A DNA stretch of 45,091 nucleotides from UMGS1484 sp045593325 (GCA_045593325.1 JAZNWL010000047.1:1-45091), one strand, 5' to 3'. Shown: positions 24,458 to 33,587, counted from the first letter of the stretch. The notes: a model not told the origin generated them from the sequence alone. Program-made: numbers and translations.

Positions 24458-26558
24458 CGGTTTCCTCCGATTTTTTACGGGATTTCCGCTGTGCTTTTTT
24501 CTCAAAGCCACAGGATTCATCGTTACAGCCAATGATTCCCCCACGGCGTTTAAACAAGGTTTTTCCGCAGTTGGGGCACAGTTCATCGGTGGGAGTATCC
24601 CAGGTCATATATTTACAGTTGGGATATCCTTCACAGCCAAAATATTTATATCCCTTTTTGGATTTCCGTTCCACCATATTGTTGCCGCACACAGGGCATT
24701 TCCCCGGGGCACGAACCACAATGGGTTTGGTTGTTTTACATTCGGGGTATCCCGAACACGCCAAAAATTTCCCAAACCGCCCACTTTTAATTACCATGTT
24801 TTTCCCGCAGTTGGGGCAAAGTTCATCGGTAACTTCGTCGGGAATTTTAGCATGTTTGCCTTCCATTTTCTTTTCTGCATTGGCAATGGTATTCATAAAG
24901 GGGTCGTAGAATTTATCTAAGGTTTCCACGTAGGTCAAGTTCCCTTGTGCCACTTTATCCAGATCTTCTTCCATGGAAGCGGTGAATTTGGTGTCTACAA
25001 TGTCCTTAAACAGGTCGCACATGAGTTCGGTGGTCACTTCCCCCAGCAAGGTGGGTTTCAAGGTCTTTTTCTCCCGTTCCACGTATTCCCGTTTAATGAC
25101 GGTGGCAATGGTGGTGGCGTAGGTGGAAGGACGGCCGATGCCTGTTTTTTCCATCATGTCGGTCAAGGTGGCATCGTTATACCGTGCAGGAGGTTGGGTA
25201 AAGTGCTGGTTGCCTGTAAGTTCCCGCAGGCACAACACTGCCCCGGTTTCCAATTCAGGCAATGCCTTGGCGGCTTCTTCTTCCTCGGAAGCCTCCTGAT
25301 AAACCACCGTGAAGCCGTCAAACTTCACCGAATAGCCTGTGGCACGGAATAAATAATCCCCTGCCCCGATATCCACCGTTTGGGTATTTTTCACACAGTT
25401 TGCCATCAAACTTGCCATGAACCGTTCCCAAATAAGTTTATAAATTTTGAATTGATCCCCACTCAAGGTTTCTTTGGCTTTGGCGGGGGTCATATCCACC
25501 ATGGTGGGACGAATGGCTTCGTGACCGTCCTGAGCACCGCTTTTGGTTTTGAAATACCGGGGCTTGGCGGGCAGATATTTGTCCCCATAGGTTTCTTTGA
25601 TATACTGGTTGCCTGCGGCACGGGCTTCTTCGGAAATCCGAACCGAGTCGGTACGCATATAGGTGATAAGCCCCGTGGTACCAAGACCGGGAATATCCAC
25701 CCCTTCATACAGGGCTTGGGCGGCACGCATGGTGCGTTCCCCGGTCATGCCGAATTTTCGGGCGGCATCCTGTTGCAGGGTAGAGGTAATAAAGGGAGGA
25801 GCAGGTTGTTGATTCCGTGTGCCTTTTTTCACGTTGACTACGGTGAAATCCGCATGTTCCACGGCGGCACGAATGGCTTCGGCCTGTTCCCCGTTATGGA
25901 TCTCAATTTTTTCTCCACTCATGGTGCTGTGGAGTTTTGCCATAAAGGTACGGCTGGTGGGTTTTTGGCTGAGTTTGGCATCAATGGACCAATATTCTTC
26001 CGGCACGAAAGCACGGATTTCTTTTTCACGATCCACGATCAACCGCACAACCACCGACTGCACACGCCCTGCCGAAAGACCGCGGCGAACTTTTTTCCAC
26101 AGGAAGGGGCTTAATTTATACCCCACAATGCGGTCCAGCACCCGACGGGCTTGTTGGGCATCCACCAGGTTTTTGTCAATGGTACGGGGATTTTGAAGCC
26201 CCTCTTGTACAGCGTTTTTGGTAATGGCATTAAAGGTGATACGGTTTTGGTCGTTGTCCCCCAATGCCAGAATTTGTGCCAGATGCCAGGCAATGGCTTC
26301 CCCTTCACGGTCAGGGTCGGTTGCCAGGTAGACCCCGTCGCTTTTGGCGGCGGCGGCTTGCAATTTGGCAATGACCTCTTCCTTCCCGGGAGAGTTTACG
26401 TATTTGGGAGTAAAGTTCCCATCGGTGGAAACACTCAAAGTCTTTTTGGGTAAATCACGAATATGCCCAACCGACGCCATCACGTCATAGCCGGGCCCTA
26501 AATATTTTTGAACACTTTTAATTTTCGATGGGGACTCCACAATGACCAGTTTTGCCAT
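24450..26558 (-). CDS. topA: DNA topoisomerase I (type IA)
   Basis: A 702-residue enzyme that relaxes negative supercoils. The TOPRIM domain opens with LVIVESPSKIKSVQKYLG (residues 3-20), DPDREGEAIAWHLA is near 110-123, and the catalytic Tyr lies in GLITYMRTDSVRIS near residue 300. The C-terminus has three four-Cys zinc ribbons (about 570-690: CPNCGKNMV, CPVCGNNMV, CPNCGKTLF), typical of the Gram-positive enzyme. AGGAA precedes the ATG. It is flanked by dprA and trmFO, the usual dprA-topA-trmFO order of Firmicutes. Confidence 0.98.
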   Translation of the reverse strand: MAKLVIVESPSKIKSVQKYLGPGYDVMASVGHIRDLPKKTLSVSTDGNFTPKYVNSPGKEEVIAKLQAAAAKSDGVYLATDPDREGEAIAWHLAQILALGDNDQNRITFNAITKNAVQEGLQNPRTIDKNLVDAQQARRVLDRIVGYKLSPFLWKKVRRGLSAGRVQSVVVRLIVDREKEIRAFVPEEYWSIDAKLSQKPTSRTFMAKLHSTMSGEKIEIHNGEQAEAIRAAVEHADFTVVNVKKGTRNQQPAPPFITSTLQQDAARKFGMTGERTMRAAQALYEGVDIPGLGTTGLITYMRTDSVRISEEARAAGNQYIKETYGDKYLPAKPRYFKTKSGAQDGHEAIRPTMVDMTPAKAKETLSGDQFKIYKLIWERFMASLMANCVKNTQTVDIGAGDYLFRATGYSVKFDGFTVVYQEASEEEEAAKALPELETGAVLCLRELTGNQHFTQPPARYNDATLTDMMEKTGIGRPSTYATTIATVIKREYVEREKKTLKPTLLGEVTTELMCDLFKDIVDTKFTASMEEDLDKVAQGNLTYVETLDKFYDPFMNTIANAEKKMEGKHAKIPDEVTDELCPNCGKNMVIKSGRFGKFLACSGYPECKTTKPIVVRAPGKCPVCGNNMVERKSKKGYKYFGCEGYPNCKYMTWDTPTDELCPNCGKTLFKRRGGIIGCNDESCGFEKKAQRKSRKKSEETDE

Positions 26559-26593
26559 TTATCCATTCCTCCGAAGTTAAGGTACTAAATATA

Positions 26594-27850
26594 TTATTGT
26601 TCTGTCAGGGTATATTGCCCTGCAGGGCCTTTCTCCACCAAACCCTCCACCTCCAGGGCGGTGAGTTCCCGCAAAACCTGATGGGGCGGGAGTCCGGCGC
26701 CAGCAATGATATCCGCTAACAGGATAGTCTTCGCATCCGAAATGATATTATACACCCGCAAGGCAGGTTCTGACAAGTCTTTTCCTGCATCGGGTTTTAT
26801 TTTTTTATGAGAAAGAGAAGAATTTGATTTCTTTTCCCTTTTTTCTTCTCTGTTTTCTTCCTTTTTTTGTTGTGCAGGGGCACAATAGGCAGGCAACTGT
26901 CCATTTTCCACCACCAACCGTTCCTGCAAATGCTTTGCATGGAGTTCCCCTGCGGCTTCCATATTCAAATCGCCATAAAACTGACGTTCATAGGTTTTCA
27001 GCACGTCCAATCCCCCGAACACCGCAGTGGCGCCGTTGGAAATGAGCGTGTGACTGCCTTCGAACCCGGGAGAAAGAACACTGCCGGGCACCACAAAAAC
27101 GTCCTTGCCTTGCTCCAAGGCACAGTCGGCAGTAATTAATGAACCGCTTTTGGCACCTGCTTCCACCACCACGGTACCCACTGAAAGGGCGGCAATCAGC
27201 CGATTGCGAATGGGAAAGGTGAAACGGGTGGCTGGTTCTTTGGGAGGATATTCACTTAACAAGCAACCGTGGGTTACAATGTCCTCCCGCAGTTTGCGGT
27301 TGGACGATAAATAAGGTGCCGAAATCCCGCACCCTAACACGGCAACAGTGGTTCCTCCAACTTCCATGGCACCTTCGTGGGCAACCGAATCGATGCCCAA
27401 GGCACCGCCACTGACCACAACAGCCCCTGCAACCCCCAACACCGAGGCAATACGACCTGCCACGATTTTGCCGTATTTGGTAGGTTTTCTGCTACCCACA
27501 ATGCTGATAACAGGTTTCCCGTCAATTTTAGGGAGAGTTCCTTTACCATACAATACGCAGGGCATATCCACCATATTCCGCAATCGGTTGGGATATAAGG
27601 GATGTTCGGGGGTGTAAATGTCAATGCCCCCTGCTTTACAATCGTAATAAATTTCTTTGGCTCTGGCATAGGGTTTGTCCAGAATGGCCTGAATTTGATT
27701 GGGTTTCAAAAGACCGCAAGAGATCAGTTGTTCCTTGGTGGCTTCAAAAACGGCTTCGGGATTGCCGAATACTGCCAGCAAGCCTGACAATTTTCGACAA
27801 GGAATACCCAGAGCGGCCTGCAATGCCACCCAATAAAGAGGATGGCTCAT
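26594..27850 (-). CDS. dprA: DNA processing protein DprA (Smf)
   Basis: A 418-residue DprA. This protein binds incoming single-stranded DNA during natural transformation and loads RecA; it is also widespread in non-competent bacteria. The core Rossmann-like domain (about 95-290) carries ISIVGSRKPTKYG, VSGGALGIDSVAHEGAM and the FPIRNRLIAALS segment. A Lys/Glu-rich linker follows (about 320-350), then a winged helix (LLADIIAGAGLPPHQVLREL, about 365-418). The start at 27850 overlaps the upstream stop as ATGA, showing coupling. An open frame extends to 27880 but has no supporting site. Confidence 0.96.
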   Translation of the reverse strand: MSHPLYWVALQAALGIPCRKLSGLLAVFGNPEAVFEATKEQLISCGLLKPNQIQAILDKPYARAKEIYYDCKAGGIDIYTPEHPLYPNRLRNMVDMPCVLYGKGTLPKIDGKPVISIVGSRKPTKYGKIVAGRIASVLGVAGAVVVSGGALGIDSVAHEGAMEVGGTTVAVLGCGISAPYLSSNRKLREDIVTHGCLLSEYPPKEPATRFTFPIRNRLIAALSVGTVVVEAGAKSGSLITADCALEQGKDVFVVPGSVLSPGFEGSHTLISNGATAVFGGLDVLKTYERQFYGDLNMEAAGELHAKHLQERLVVENGQLPAYCAPAQQKKEENREEKREKKSNSSLSHKKIKPDAGKDLSEPALRVYNIISDAKTILLADIIAGAGLPPHQVLRELTALEVEGLVEKGPAGQYTLTEQ

Positions 27851-28635
27851 GAAATGCCTCCCCGTCCTGTCATTTCCCAAATAAGCACACAGGCTGCCGC
27901 CGCGGCATTTAAGGATTCGGCTCTGCCTGCCATAGGAATGGTGATGGTTTTAAAACAGGCATTCGCGGTTTCGGGAGTAATGCCCCCTGCTTCATTGCCG
28001 ATAACCACCCCGCAAGGACCTGAAAAATCCACCTGTCCCACCGCCAAATCGGCATTTTTCACCACCGCCGCGTAGGTGGGAACCTGCAGGGTATTCATGC
28101 AATCTAAAATATCGGTGATATCGGCGCTGTAAACCGGAAGGCGCAACAACGCCCCCATGGAAGCCCGCAGGGCTTTGGGGTGGTAAGCGTCGCATCCTCC
28201 GGAAATAAAAAGACCGTCAATGCCCATGGCTTCGGCGGTACGGGCGACCGCCCCTAAATTGGAAGGGTCAGCCACCTGTTCTAAAATCACGAACTTTCCT
28301 GCCTTTTGGGGCATCTCCGAAAATCCGGGCATGCCGCAAACACAAAGAACCCCTTGAGGAGAAGGGGTATCGGAAAGGTAATTCATCACCGCATCGCTGA
28401 CGGTATAACAAGTTTGGGCTTTCTCTGCAATCATTTCAAAGTCCCGGGGAAAAGTCTCCGTAAACCGCTGGGTTACCAGGGCAACCGAAATCACCCCACC
28501 GCCCAAAGCCACGTCCCGACAAAGGCGAAGCCCTTCTACGGGAAAGGCTTGTTCCCGCTTGCGGTATTTGGCGGCAGAGAGGAGTTTTTTTACCTGTTTG
28601 ATGATTGAATTTTCTTTAGAAGTTATCAACGTCAT
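27847..28635 (-). CDS. TrmH/SpoU family RNA 2'-O-methyltransferase
   Basis: A 262-residue knotted (SPOUT) methyltransferase. The N-terminal substrate-binding part begins LITSKENSIIKQVKKLLSAAKYR; motif 1 is in LEQVADPSNLGAVARTAEAMG (about 115-135), motif 2 in GVVIGNEAGGI and motif 3 in ITIPMAGRAESLNAAAAA near the end. It is likely an rRNA or tRNA ribose methylase; the exact nucleotide is unknown. A GTG six bases upstream is in frame, but ATG 28633-28635 has a better spaced GGGTGA site. It is the first gene after the rplT terminator, so transcription may depend on read-through or on an unseen promoter. Confidence 0.92.
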   Translation of the reverse strand: MTLITSKENSIIKQVKKLLSAAKYRKREQAFPVEGLRLCRDVALGGGVISVALVTQRFTETFPRDFEMIAEKAQTCYTVSDAVMNYLSDTPSPQGVLCVCGMPGFSEMPQKAGKFVILEQVADPSNLGAVARTAEAMGIDGLFISGGCDAYHPKALRASMGALLRLPVYSADITDILDCMNTLQVPTYAAVVKNADLAVGQVDFSGPCGVVIGNEAGGITPETANACFKTITIPMAGRAESLNAAAAACVLIWEMTGRGGIS

Positions 28636-28654
28636 GGGCACATCACCCTAAAAA

Positions 28655-28692
28655 AACAACTCGCCCGAAGTTATGAAAAACATCGGGCGGGA
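28655..28692 (-). terminator. Terminator of infC-rpmI-rplT
   Basis: CGCCCGA (28662-28668) and TCGGGCG (28683-28689) form the stem; on the minus strand a run of seven T follows after GTTG. It lies about 55 bases after rplT and only about 20 bases before the next gene in the same direction. Confidence 0.8.
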
Positions 28693-28743
28693 AAAAGTAT
28701 TTGTTTACAAACCCGAGCAATGTTCGGAAAAAACTCTTACAAA

Positions 28744-29097
28744 TTAAAGAGCAGCTTTTGCTTTGGCAACCAATTCTGCGAAAGCAGCGGGGTTGGCAAT
28801 AGCGATTTCCGAAAGCATTTTACGGTTCAAAGCAATGTTTGCTTTTTTCAGACCGTTCATGAAGGTAGAATAGTTCATGCCTTCAGCACGGGCAGCAGCG
28901 GAAATACGAACGATCCACAAACGACGGAAATCACGTTTTCTTTGTTTGCGGCCGATGTAGGCATAGTTGCCGGATTTCATAACGGCTTGTTTTGCGGTTT
29001 TAAACAGTCTATGTTTGGAACCGAAATAGCCTTTAGCCAATTTCAGGGTCTTTTTTCTTCTTTTGCGTGTCATCAACGCACCTTTTACTCTAGCCAT
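28744..29097 (-). CDS. rplT: 50S ribosomal protein L20
   Basis: A 117-residue basic large-subunit protein that is also the autorepressor of its own operon in Firmicutes and enterobacteria. It reads MARVKGALMTRKRRKK at the start and shows the family motif YAYIGRKQRKRDFRRLWIVR near residues 45-64. GGAGG lies upstream. It is the last gene of infC-rpmI-rplT, followed by a terminator. Full length. Confidence 0.98.
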   Translation of the reverse strand: MARVKGALMTRKRRKKTLKLAKGYFGSKHRLFKTAKQAVMKSGNYAYIGRKQRKRDFRRLWIVRISAAARAEGMNYSTFMNGLKKANIALNRKMLSEIAIANPAAFAELVAKAKAAL

Positions 29098-29118
29098 AGT
29101 ATTTGGTTACCTCCGTTA

Positions 29119-29316
29119 TTATTTGTAAGGAACAAGACGTTTGATTTGAGCGCAGTTGGTTACGTCTGCAACAGCAACTTTACGCAGGTTGCGTTTCCGT
29201 TTGGTGCTCTTCTTGTTCAAGATGTGGGATTTGTTTGCGTGACCACGCAAGGGTTTGCCATTTTTGGAGATCTTAAAACGCTTTTTAGCGCCACTGTGAG
29301 TTTTAATTTTCGGCAT
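29119..29316 (-). CDS. rpmI: 50S ribosomal protein L35
   Basis: A 65-residue basic protein beginning MPKIKTHSGAKKRFKISKNG and containing RGHANKSHILNKKSTKRKR, the diagnostic L35 pattern. AGGAGG precedes the ATG. It lies between infC and rplT as in nearly all bacteria. Confidence 0.98.
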   Translation of the reverse strand: MPKIKTHSGAKKRFKISKNGKPLRGHANKSHILNKKSTKRKRNLRKVAVADVTNCAQIKRLVPYK

Positions 29317-29339
29317 GGGATTTTCCTCCTTAATAATAA

Positions 29340-29855
29340 TCAGGCTTTTTTGGGTGCCATAAACATCAGCATATTTCTGCCTTCCATTTTGGCGGGTTTT
29401 TCAACCACAGCAACCTCAGCCATAGCTTCGGCAAACCGTTCCATGTTGGCAAGACCCAATTCGGGATGCCCCATTTCACGGCCGCGGAACCGAATGGAAA
29501 CCTTTACTTTATTACCACCGGCAATAAACTTTTTGGCATGGTTCAGTTTGGTGTTGAAATCGTGAACGTCGATATTCAAAGACAAACGAACCTCTTTCAG
29601 TTCAATGACCTTTTGGTTTTTCTTTGCTTCTTTTTCCCGTTTGGCTTGGTCAAAACGGTATTTCCCGTAGTCCATAATTTTGCAAACAGGGGGTTGTGCC
29701 GTGGGAGCGATCTTTACCAGATCCAAATCGCGGGCTTCTGCCGCTTTCAAGGCATCCTCAATGGACAAAATGCCAAGTTGTTCGCCGTCAGCGGTGATTA
29801 CGCGAACCTCTTTATCACGGATTTCTTCGTTAATGGGAAGTTCAGACTTGCTAAT
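29340..29855 (-). CDS. infC: Translation initiation factor IF-3, AUU start
   Basis: A 171-residue factor that keeps the 30S subunit free and checks the start codon. The N-domain shows INEEIRDKEVRVI and LDLVKIAPTAQPPVCKIMDYGKY; the C-domain has KEVRLSLNIDVHDF, KVKVSIRFRGREM and ends in MLMFMAPKKA. No ATG, GTG or TTG sits at the expected N-terminus. Instead ATT (29853-29855) lies seven bases after a perfect TAGGAGGTG and gives ISKSELPINEEIR. AUU is the known conserved infC start that lets IF-3 control its own synthesis. The open frame up to 30083 is leader, not protein. Confidence 0.95.
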   Translation of the reverse strand: MSKSELPINEEIRDKEVRVITADGEQLGILSIEDALKAAEARDLDLVKIAPTAQPPVCKIMDYGKYRFDQAKREKEAKKNQKVIELKEVRLSLNIDVHDFNTKLNHAKKFIAGGNKVKVSIRFRGREMGHPELGLANMERFAEAMAEVAVVEKPAKMEGRNMLMFMAPKKA

Positions 29856-30021
29856 GTGAAAGCACCTCCTAAAATTCAACAAAAAAGGACGGGCAAAACC
29901 CATCCTCAATACGCAAACAAACTGCCGCACTGCGACAGAAACATTTGAATATTTAACCGGTGGACACATAAAAGGCCGTACGGTGAGACGGGACAGACTG
30001 CCGCTACTTTGTTGTATGGGC
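29856..30021 (-). promoter_or_regulatory. infC leader with attenuator (L20-leader-like)
   Basis: About 165 bases lie between the promoter and the infC ribosome site. Near the end, GGATGGG and CCCGTCC (29887-29893 with 29899-29905, one G-U pair) form a hairpin followed by six T on the minus strand, an intrinsic terminator 30 bases ahead of infC. Upstream there are further inverted repeats (for example around GTCGCAGTGCGGCAG). In Bacillus-type Firmicutes the same position holds the L20 leader, where L20 promotes termination. I infer that class but could not match the full L20 binding structure by eye. Confidence 0.65.
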
Positions 30022-30050
30022 ATTATACAGCACAAATCCCCCTTTGTCAA
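30022..30050 (-). promoter_or_regulatory. Consensus sigma-A promoter of infC-rpmI-rplT
   Basis: On the minus strand perfect TTGACA (30045-30050) and perfect TATAAT (30022-30027) with ideal 17-base spacing. The -35 box sits inside an inverted repeat (30035-30058). Confidence 0.9.
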
Positions 30051-30058
30051 GGGGGATT
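30035..30058. repeat. Inverted repeat overlapping the infC -35 box
   Basis: AATCCCCCTT (30035-30044) and AAGGGGGATT (30049-30058) are perfect 10-base complements around a 4-base loop. On the minus strand it lies downstream of the GH25 gene, so it can also act as that gene's terminator, with only a short T tract after it. Confidence 0.7.
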
Positions 30059-30101
30059 TTGCTAATTTTTTTATTTCTTCCAAAAGTTCAATCGAAAGAA
30101 C

Positions 30102-33100
30102 CTAACCTTCGATGGGGAACTTCTGAATTTTGTTTACGGCAAATTTCAGAATTTCCAAAGCGTCTTTGGCATTGATGGCATCGTCACCCACCACTTCGGC
30201 TGCCATTTGCTCCGTTTCGGTAAGCAAGGCTTTGCCAACGGCAAATTTCAATACCAACAAAGCGTCTTTGGCATCCACAGCACCGTCGTCGTTCACGTCA
30301 CCCAAGGTGTATTGGGGTACATTTTCCAATTCTTCTACACGGGCTTCCACTTGTTCCAAAACTGCCAAATTGGTTACGTACCCCTTTTGGGCTTCGGTTA
30401 ATCCGTCGTAAGCCTGGCGAACAGCCTCTACCGCTTGTTTATCGTCCAGGGTAACGTCGGTGGGGGTGGGCAAAGCGGCAATGGCATCTTCCACAGCCTT
30501 TGCGGCGGCTTTATCCTTAACAACCAGCAAAGCGGCTTCGGTTTGTTCCAATTTTTCCAGATTGGGAACCATATCTTTGGCATCGTCGTTCAAGGCATCA
30601 TAAGCATCTCTGGCAGCTTTGATGGATTCTTCATCCTCCAGGGTAACGTCAGTGGGCGTGACCAAAGCATCGATGGCTTCTTCCACCGCTTTGGCGGCGG
30701 CTTTGTTCATTTCAAACTGTTCAATCAGTTGATTCAAAACCATTTCGCATTCAAGAAGTTTGCTATCACATTCGTAATGCACAAGGCTTACGTATTCACC
30801 TAAACCATTGTATGCTTCTTTGGCTTCGCGAATGGCTGCTTCGTCATCCAAAGTAACCTCTGCAGGAGCAGGCAAAGCCTCAATCAAAGCATGTACGTTG
30901 TTAATGGCATCCAAAACTTCCTGGGGCAATTTATTCTTTTCAGCCTCATAATCGGCTTCAGCTTGTTCCAGTTTGGCAAGATTGGTCACGTACGCCTTTT
31001 GATCCTGGGTCAGGCTTTCATAAACCACTCTGGCTTCTTCAATAGCCAAACCGTCGCTCAATGTAATGGTTTCGGGTAAGGCATCGATTTTATCAATAAC
31101 AACCTGTGCGGCGGCTTTATCGGCGGCTTCTTTTTCGGCAGCTGCTTTCAATTCCACCAATTTGGCTTCCAAGGTTTCCAGCTTGGCAAGATCGGTCACG
31201 TAGGTTCTCTGATTGTCGGTTAATTCCTCATAAGCGGTGCGGGCGTTGTTCACGGCGGGTTCATCGATCAATGCCAGGGCTGCTGCTGCAGGCAGGGCGG
31301 CAATCAAATCATTCACTGCCTGAGCGGCAGGAGACGTACGGCTCACCCGGAAATTGTCAACAGCAAGGCTGGTGGTGCCTGCTTCCTGACCAAAGTTGTA
31401 CCAGGTGATACGCACGGTGCTGATGGCATCCCAACGGTCTACCTGACCGTCCCGGAGCAGACAATCTTTGAAATATCCCTTCAGGTTATACCAACCGGCT
31501 TTCCAGCCATCGATGTAAATGTAATCATAATACCCAACGTTGATGTCGTCACTACTGAAAGCAATTTCTATCTTGTGTTTGGGGTCGCTTTGATCACCGC
31601 CGAAATCCCGGCTTAAATACAAATTAAAAGAGAAGGTTTCGTAAGAAGACAAATCCACAGCATTATCTAAAGTGATAAACGCCATACCCCCTACGCTGTT
31701 GGCTTGGCCGGTGGGCTTGGTGCAAACCATATAAATGGATTTTGCGCCTTCTGTAACTTGACTGGTGCTGGGATAAACGTAGGTATTGTAACCATCCATA
31801 AGGGAACGTTCCTGTTCCCCATCGTGAAGCACCATGGTGCAATCGTCCACTTCATAAGGATACAAGGAAGGTTCATTGATGGTGGCACGAAGATTGTCAA
31901 AATAGAAATAAGTGGGAGTAGCAACCCGATCTTCATTGTACCAGATCAGACGAACGTTATAAATTTTAGACCAGTCGGCATCGTCTTTGGCTTTGCCGAT
32001 TTTACTCTTTTCAAAAGTTACGGTGTGCCAACCGGCTTTCCACCCGGTGATGTAGATGCTGGAGTTATATCCGTCTTCCCCGGAAGTAGCAAAGTTCACC
32101 TGGATACGGCTCTTAGAGGTCATATCGGTGGGAAGATATAATTGATAGCTGATATAATTATATTTTGAAAGATCCAATGCCTGTGCCATACGGGTCAGGG
32201 CAAAGCCACCAACGTTATTGGTTTCGGAAGAAACAGGATTGGTGCAGTTCAGTTTCAATGCTGCGGTACCCTCGCGGCGATAATATGGATCGCAAGAAAC
32301 CTGGGTAGCATAAGCGGTGGTGGTGGTACTTACCGAGTCACCGTCATAAATCATCATGGTTTGCCCATCCACCGGGAAGGGATAACGAACCATGCCCGAT
32401 TGGGTAAGCATATTAAAGCCAATACATTTTTCGGTTCTGCCCCAACTTCCCCCGTCCTTACGAATATGTGCACGAATAGGACAGTTGGAAGGCAAGGATG
32501 TAGGGTTAGTGTAAATAAGCCCGTAGCTATTGGAAGAGGTAATGCGAACCCGCAAATAATACAGTGATCCCTTGGTAAGATTGATATCCCGTTGGAAATC
32601 GAAGGAATACCAACCTTCATGTTGGTTGCCTTCAATGAAAAATTCCCTGGCAAATTGATTGTTATTGTCCTGGGTGGTACCAATGGCAATTTTTACCCGA
32701 GCAGCAGTACCGATTTTCATATACAACTGTACCCCTTTAAAAGAGGTATCAGAGGGGCGGAATTCCTGGGCTACCTCAAATTCATCAATAGGGTTACTGT
32801 CACTGCTTCTGCCGGTGGTAATATGCCAGTTTTGCTTCCAGTTTCCACTGTCGTACTTTAATTTTTCGTTTTCATCGAACTTTTGCATATAAGCGGTGTA
32901 ACCGTTTTTCCCGGCGGCAATGATTTTGGAGGTCAAATCAGTATAGCAATAGTTCACGTCAACAGGAGAAATGCCCCCAACACTGCCTTCACAACCGTAT
33001 TGCCACATATCATAGGAACCGGTATACCCCACGTATCCCCGATAATCAGCAATCCAGGTAGTGTAAGCAGTTAATTGGCTCATGTAAATATAACTGGCGG

Positions 33101-33587
33101 CAAAACTGGTATAGGTATAAACCCCGGCATAGAACCCGGCGTCTTCCAGCATTTGGCAAGCCATTGCCACCAGATTGGTGGTAGTTTGTGCCCCAACGTA
33201 TTGATAGGTATCATAATCTTCAATATCAATATAAATGGGATACTCAAACTGTTTGCCTTTCAATATGGAAATGGTGGCGTTAATTTCGGCTTGTACCGCC
33301 GCAGTGGTGGTACCGTAAATGTAAACGTAGGCACCAATGGGAACCCCTGCCGCTTTGGCATTGGTGTAGTTGGTGTCGAAATAGGTATCTTTTCCATAAC
33401 AATAAGCCCGCAAAATAGCAAAATCGCCGTGGCCACTACTTTTTACGGCGCTCCAGTTAATGGAACCGCCTTGCCAATAAGATACGTCAATCCCCTTGGC
33501 AACGATAGTTGCTGCCTGAACAGGAATCCCCGCAAAAAGGCTAAGTGTTAATACTAAGGTCAAAATAAGGGCACATAGTCTTTTCAT
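30102..33587 (-). CDS. Secreted GH25 lysozyme with CBM-like, helical-repeat and dockerin modules
   Basis: A 1161-residue secreted modular protein. Order: signal peptide (1-25); GH25 lysozyme domain (about 28-225); a beta domain of unknown type (about 240-396); two galactose-binding-like modules (about 402-570 and 576-748) ending in YFYFDNLRA and LAVDNFRVS; five helical repeats of ~65 residues (about 755-1090); and a dockerin (about 1093-1161, GDVNDDGAVDAKDALLVLKF). The GH25 catalytic acids are present: Asp34 in GIDVSYWQG, and Asp121 and Glu123 in PIYIDIED, plus Asp181 in TWIADY. It should cleave the MurNAc-GlcNAc bond of peptidoglycan. Start 33585-33587 has GGAGG upstream. It has its own promoter. 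No holin or phage genes are nearby, so it is not an obvious endolysin. Confidence 0.9.
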   Translation of the reverse strand: MKRLCALILTLVLTLSLFAGIPVQAATIVAKGIDVSYWQGGSINWSAVKSSGHGDFAILRAYCYGKDTYFDTNYTNAKAAGVPIGAYVYIYGTTTAAVQAEINATISILKGKQFEYPIYIDIEDYDTYQYVGAQTTTNLVAMACQMLEDAGFYAGVYTYTSFAASYIYMSQLTAYTTWIADYRGYVGYTGSYDMWQYGCEGSVGGISPVDVNYCYTDLTSKIIAAGKNGYTAYMQKFDENEKLKYDSGNWKQNWHITTGRSSDSNPIDEFEVAQEFRPSDTSFKGVQLYMKIGTAARVKIAIGTTQDNNNQFAREFFIEGNQHEGWYSFDFQRDINLTKGSLYYLRVRITSSNSYGLIYTNPTSLPSNCPIRAHIRKDGGSWGRTEKCIGFNMLTQSGMVRYPFPVDGQTMMIYDGDSVSTTTTAYATQVSCDPYYRREGTAALKLNCTNPVSSETNNVGGFALTRMAQALDLSKYNYISYQLYLPTDMTSKSRIQVNFATSGEDGYNSSIYITGWKAGWHTVTFEKSKIGKAKDDADWSKIYNVRLIWYNEDRVATPTYFYFDNLRATINEPSLYPYEVDDCTMVLHDGEQERSLMDGYNTYVYPSTSQVTEGAKSIYMVCTKPTGQANSVGGMAFITLDNAVDLSSYETFSFNLYLSRDFGGDQSDPKHKIEIAFSSDDINVGYYDYIYIDGWKAGWYNLKGYFKDCLLRDGQVDRWDAISTVRITWYNFGQEAGTTSLAVDNFRVSRTSPAAQAVNDLIAALPAAAALALIDEPAVNNARTAYEELTDNQRTYVTDLAKLETLEAKLVELKAAAEKEAADKAAAQVVIDKIDALPETITLSDGLAIEEARVVYESLTQDQKAYVTNLAKLEQAEADYEAEKNKLPQEVLDAINNVHALIEALPAPAEVTLDDEAAIREAKEAYNGLGEYVSLVHYECDSKLLECEMVLNQLIEQFEMNKAAAKAVEEAIDALVTPTDVTLEDEESIKAARDAYDALNDDAKDMVPNLEKLEQTEAALLVVKDKAAAKAVEDAIAALPTPTDVTLDDKQAVEAVRQAYDGLTEAQKGYVTNLAVLEQVEARVEELENVPQYTLGDVNDDGAVDAKDALLVLKFAVGKALLTETEQMAAEVVGDDAINAKDALEILKFAVNKIQKFPIEG
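30320..31325 (-). repeat. Five helical repeats (~65 aa) in the GH25 protein
   Basis: Coding repeats with the pattern IxALP, then VTLxDE, ARxAYDALT, QKxYVTNLAxLExAE. Five units are clear by their IxALP or IDAL starts. They probably form stalk-like helical bundles. Confidence 0.75.

Noticed and set aside
29856..30083. N-terminal 76-residue extension of IF-3
   Set aside because: It covers the leader, terminator hairpin and promoter; the true start is the AUU codon at 29855.
30102..33587. Prophage endolysin
   Set aside because: A signal peptide, binding modules and a dockerin are present, and no holin or phage structural gene is nearby.
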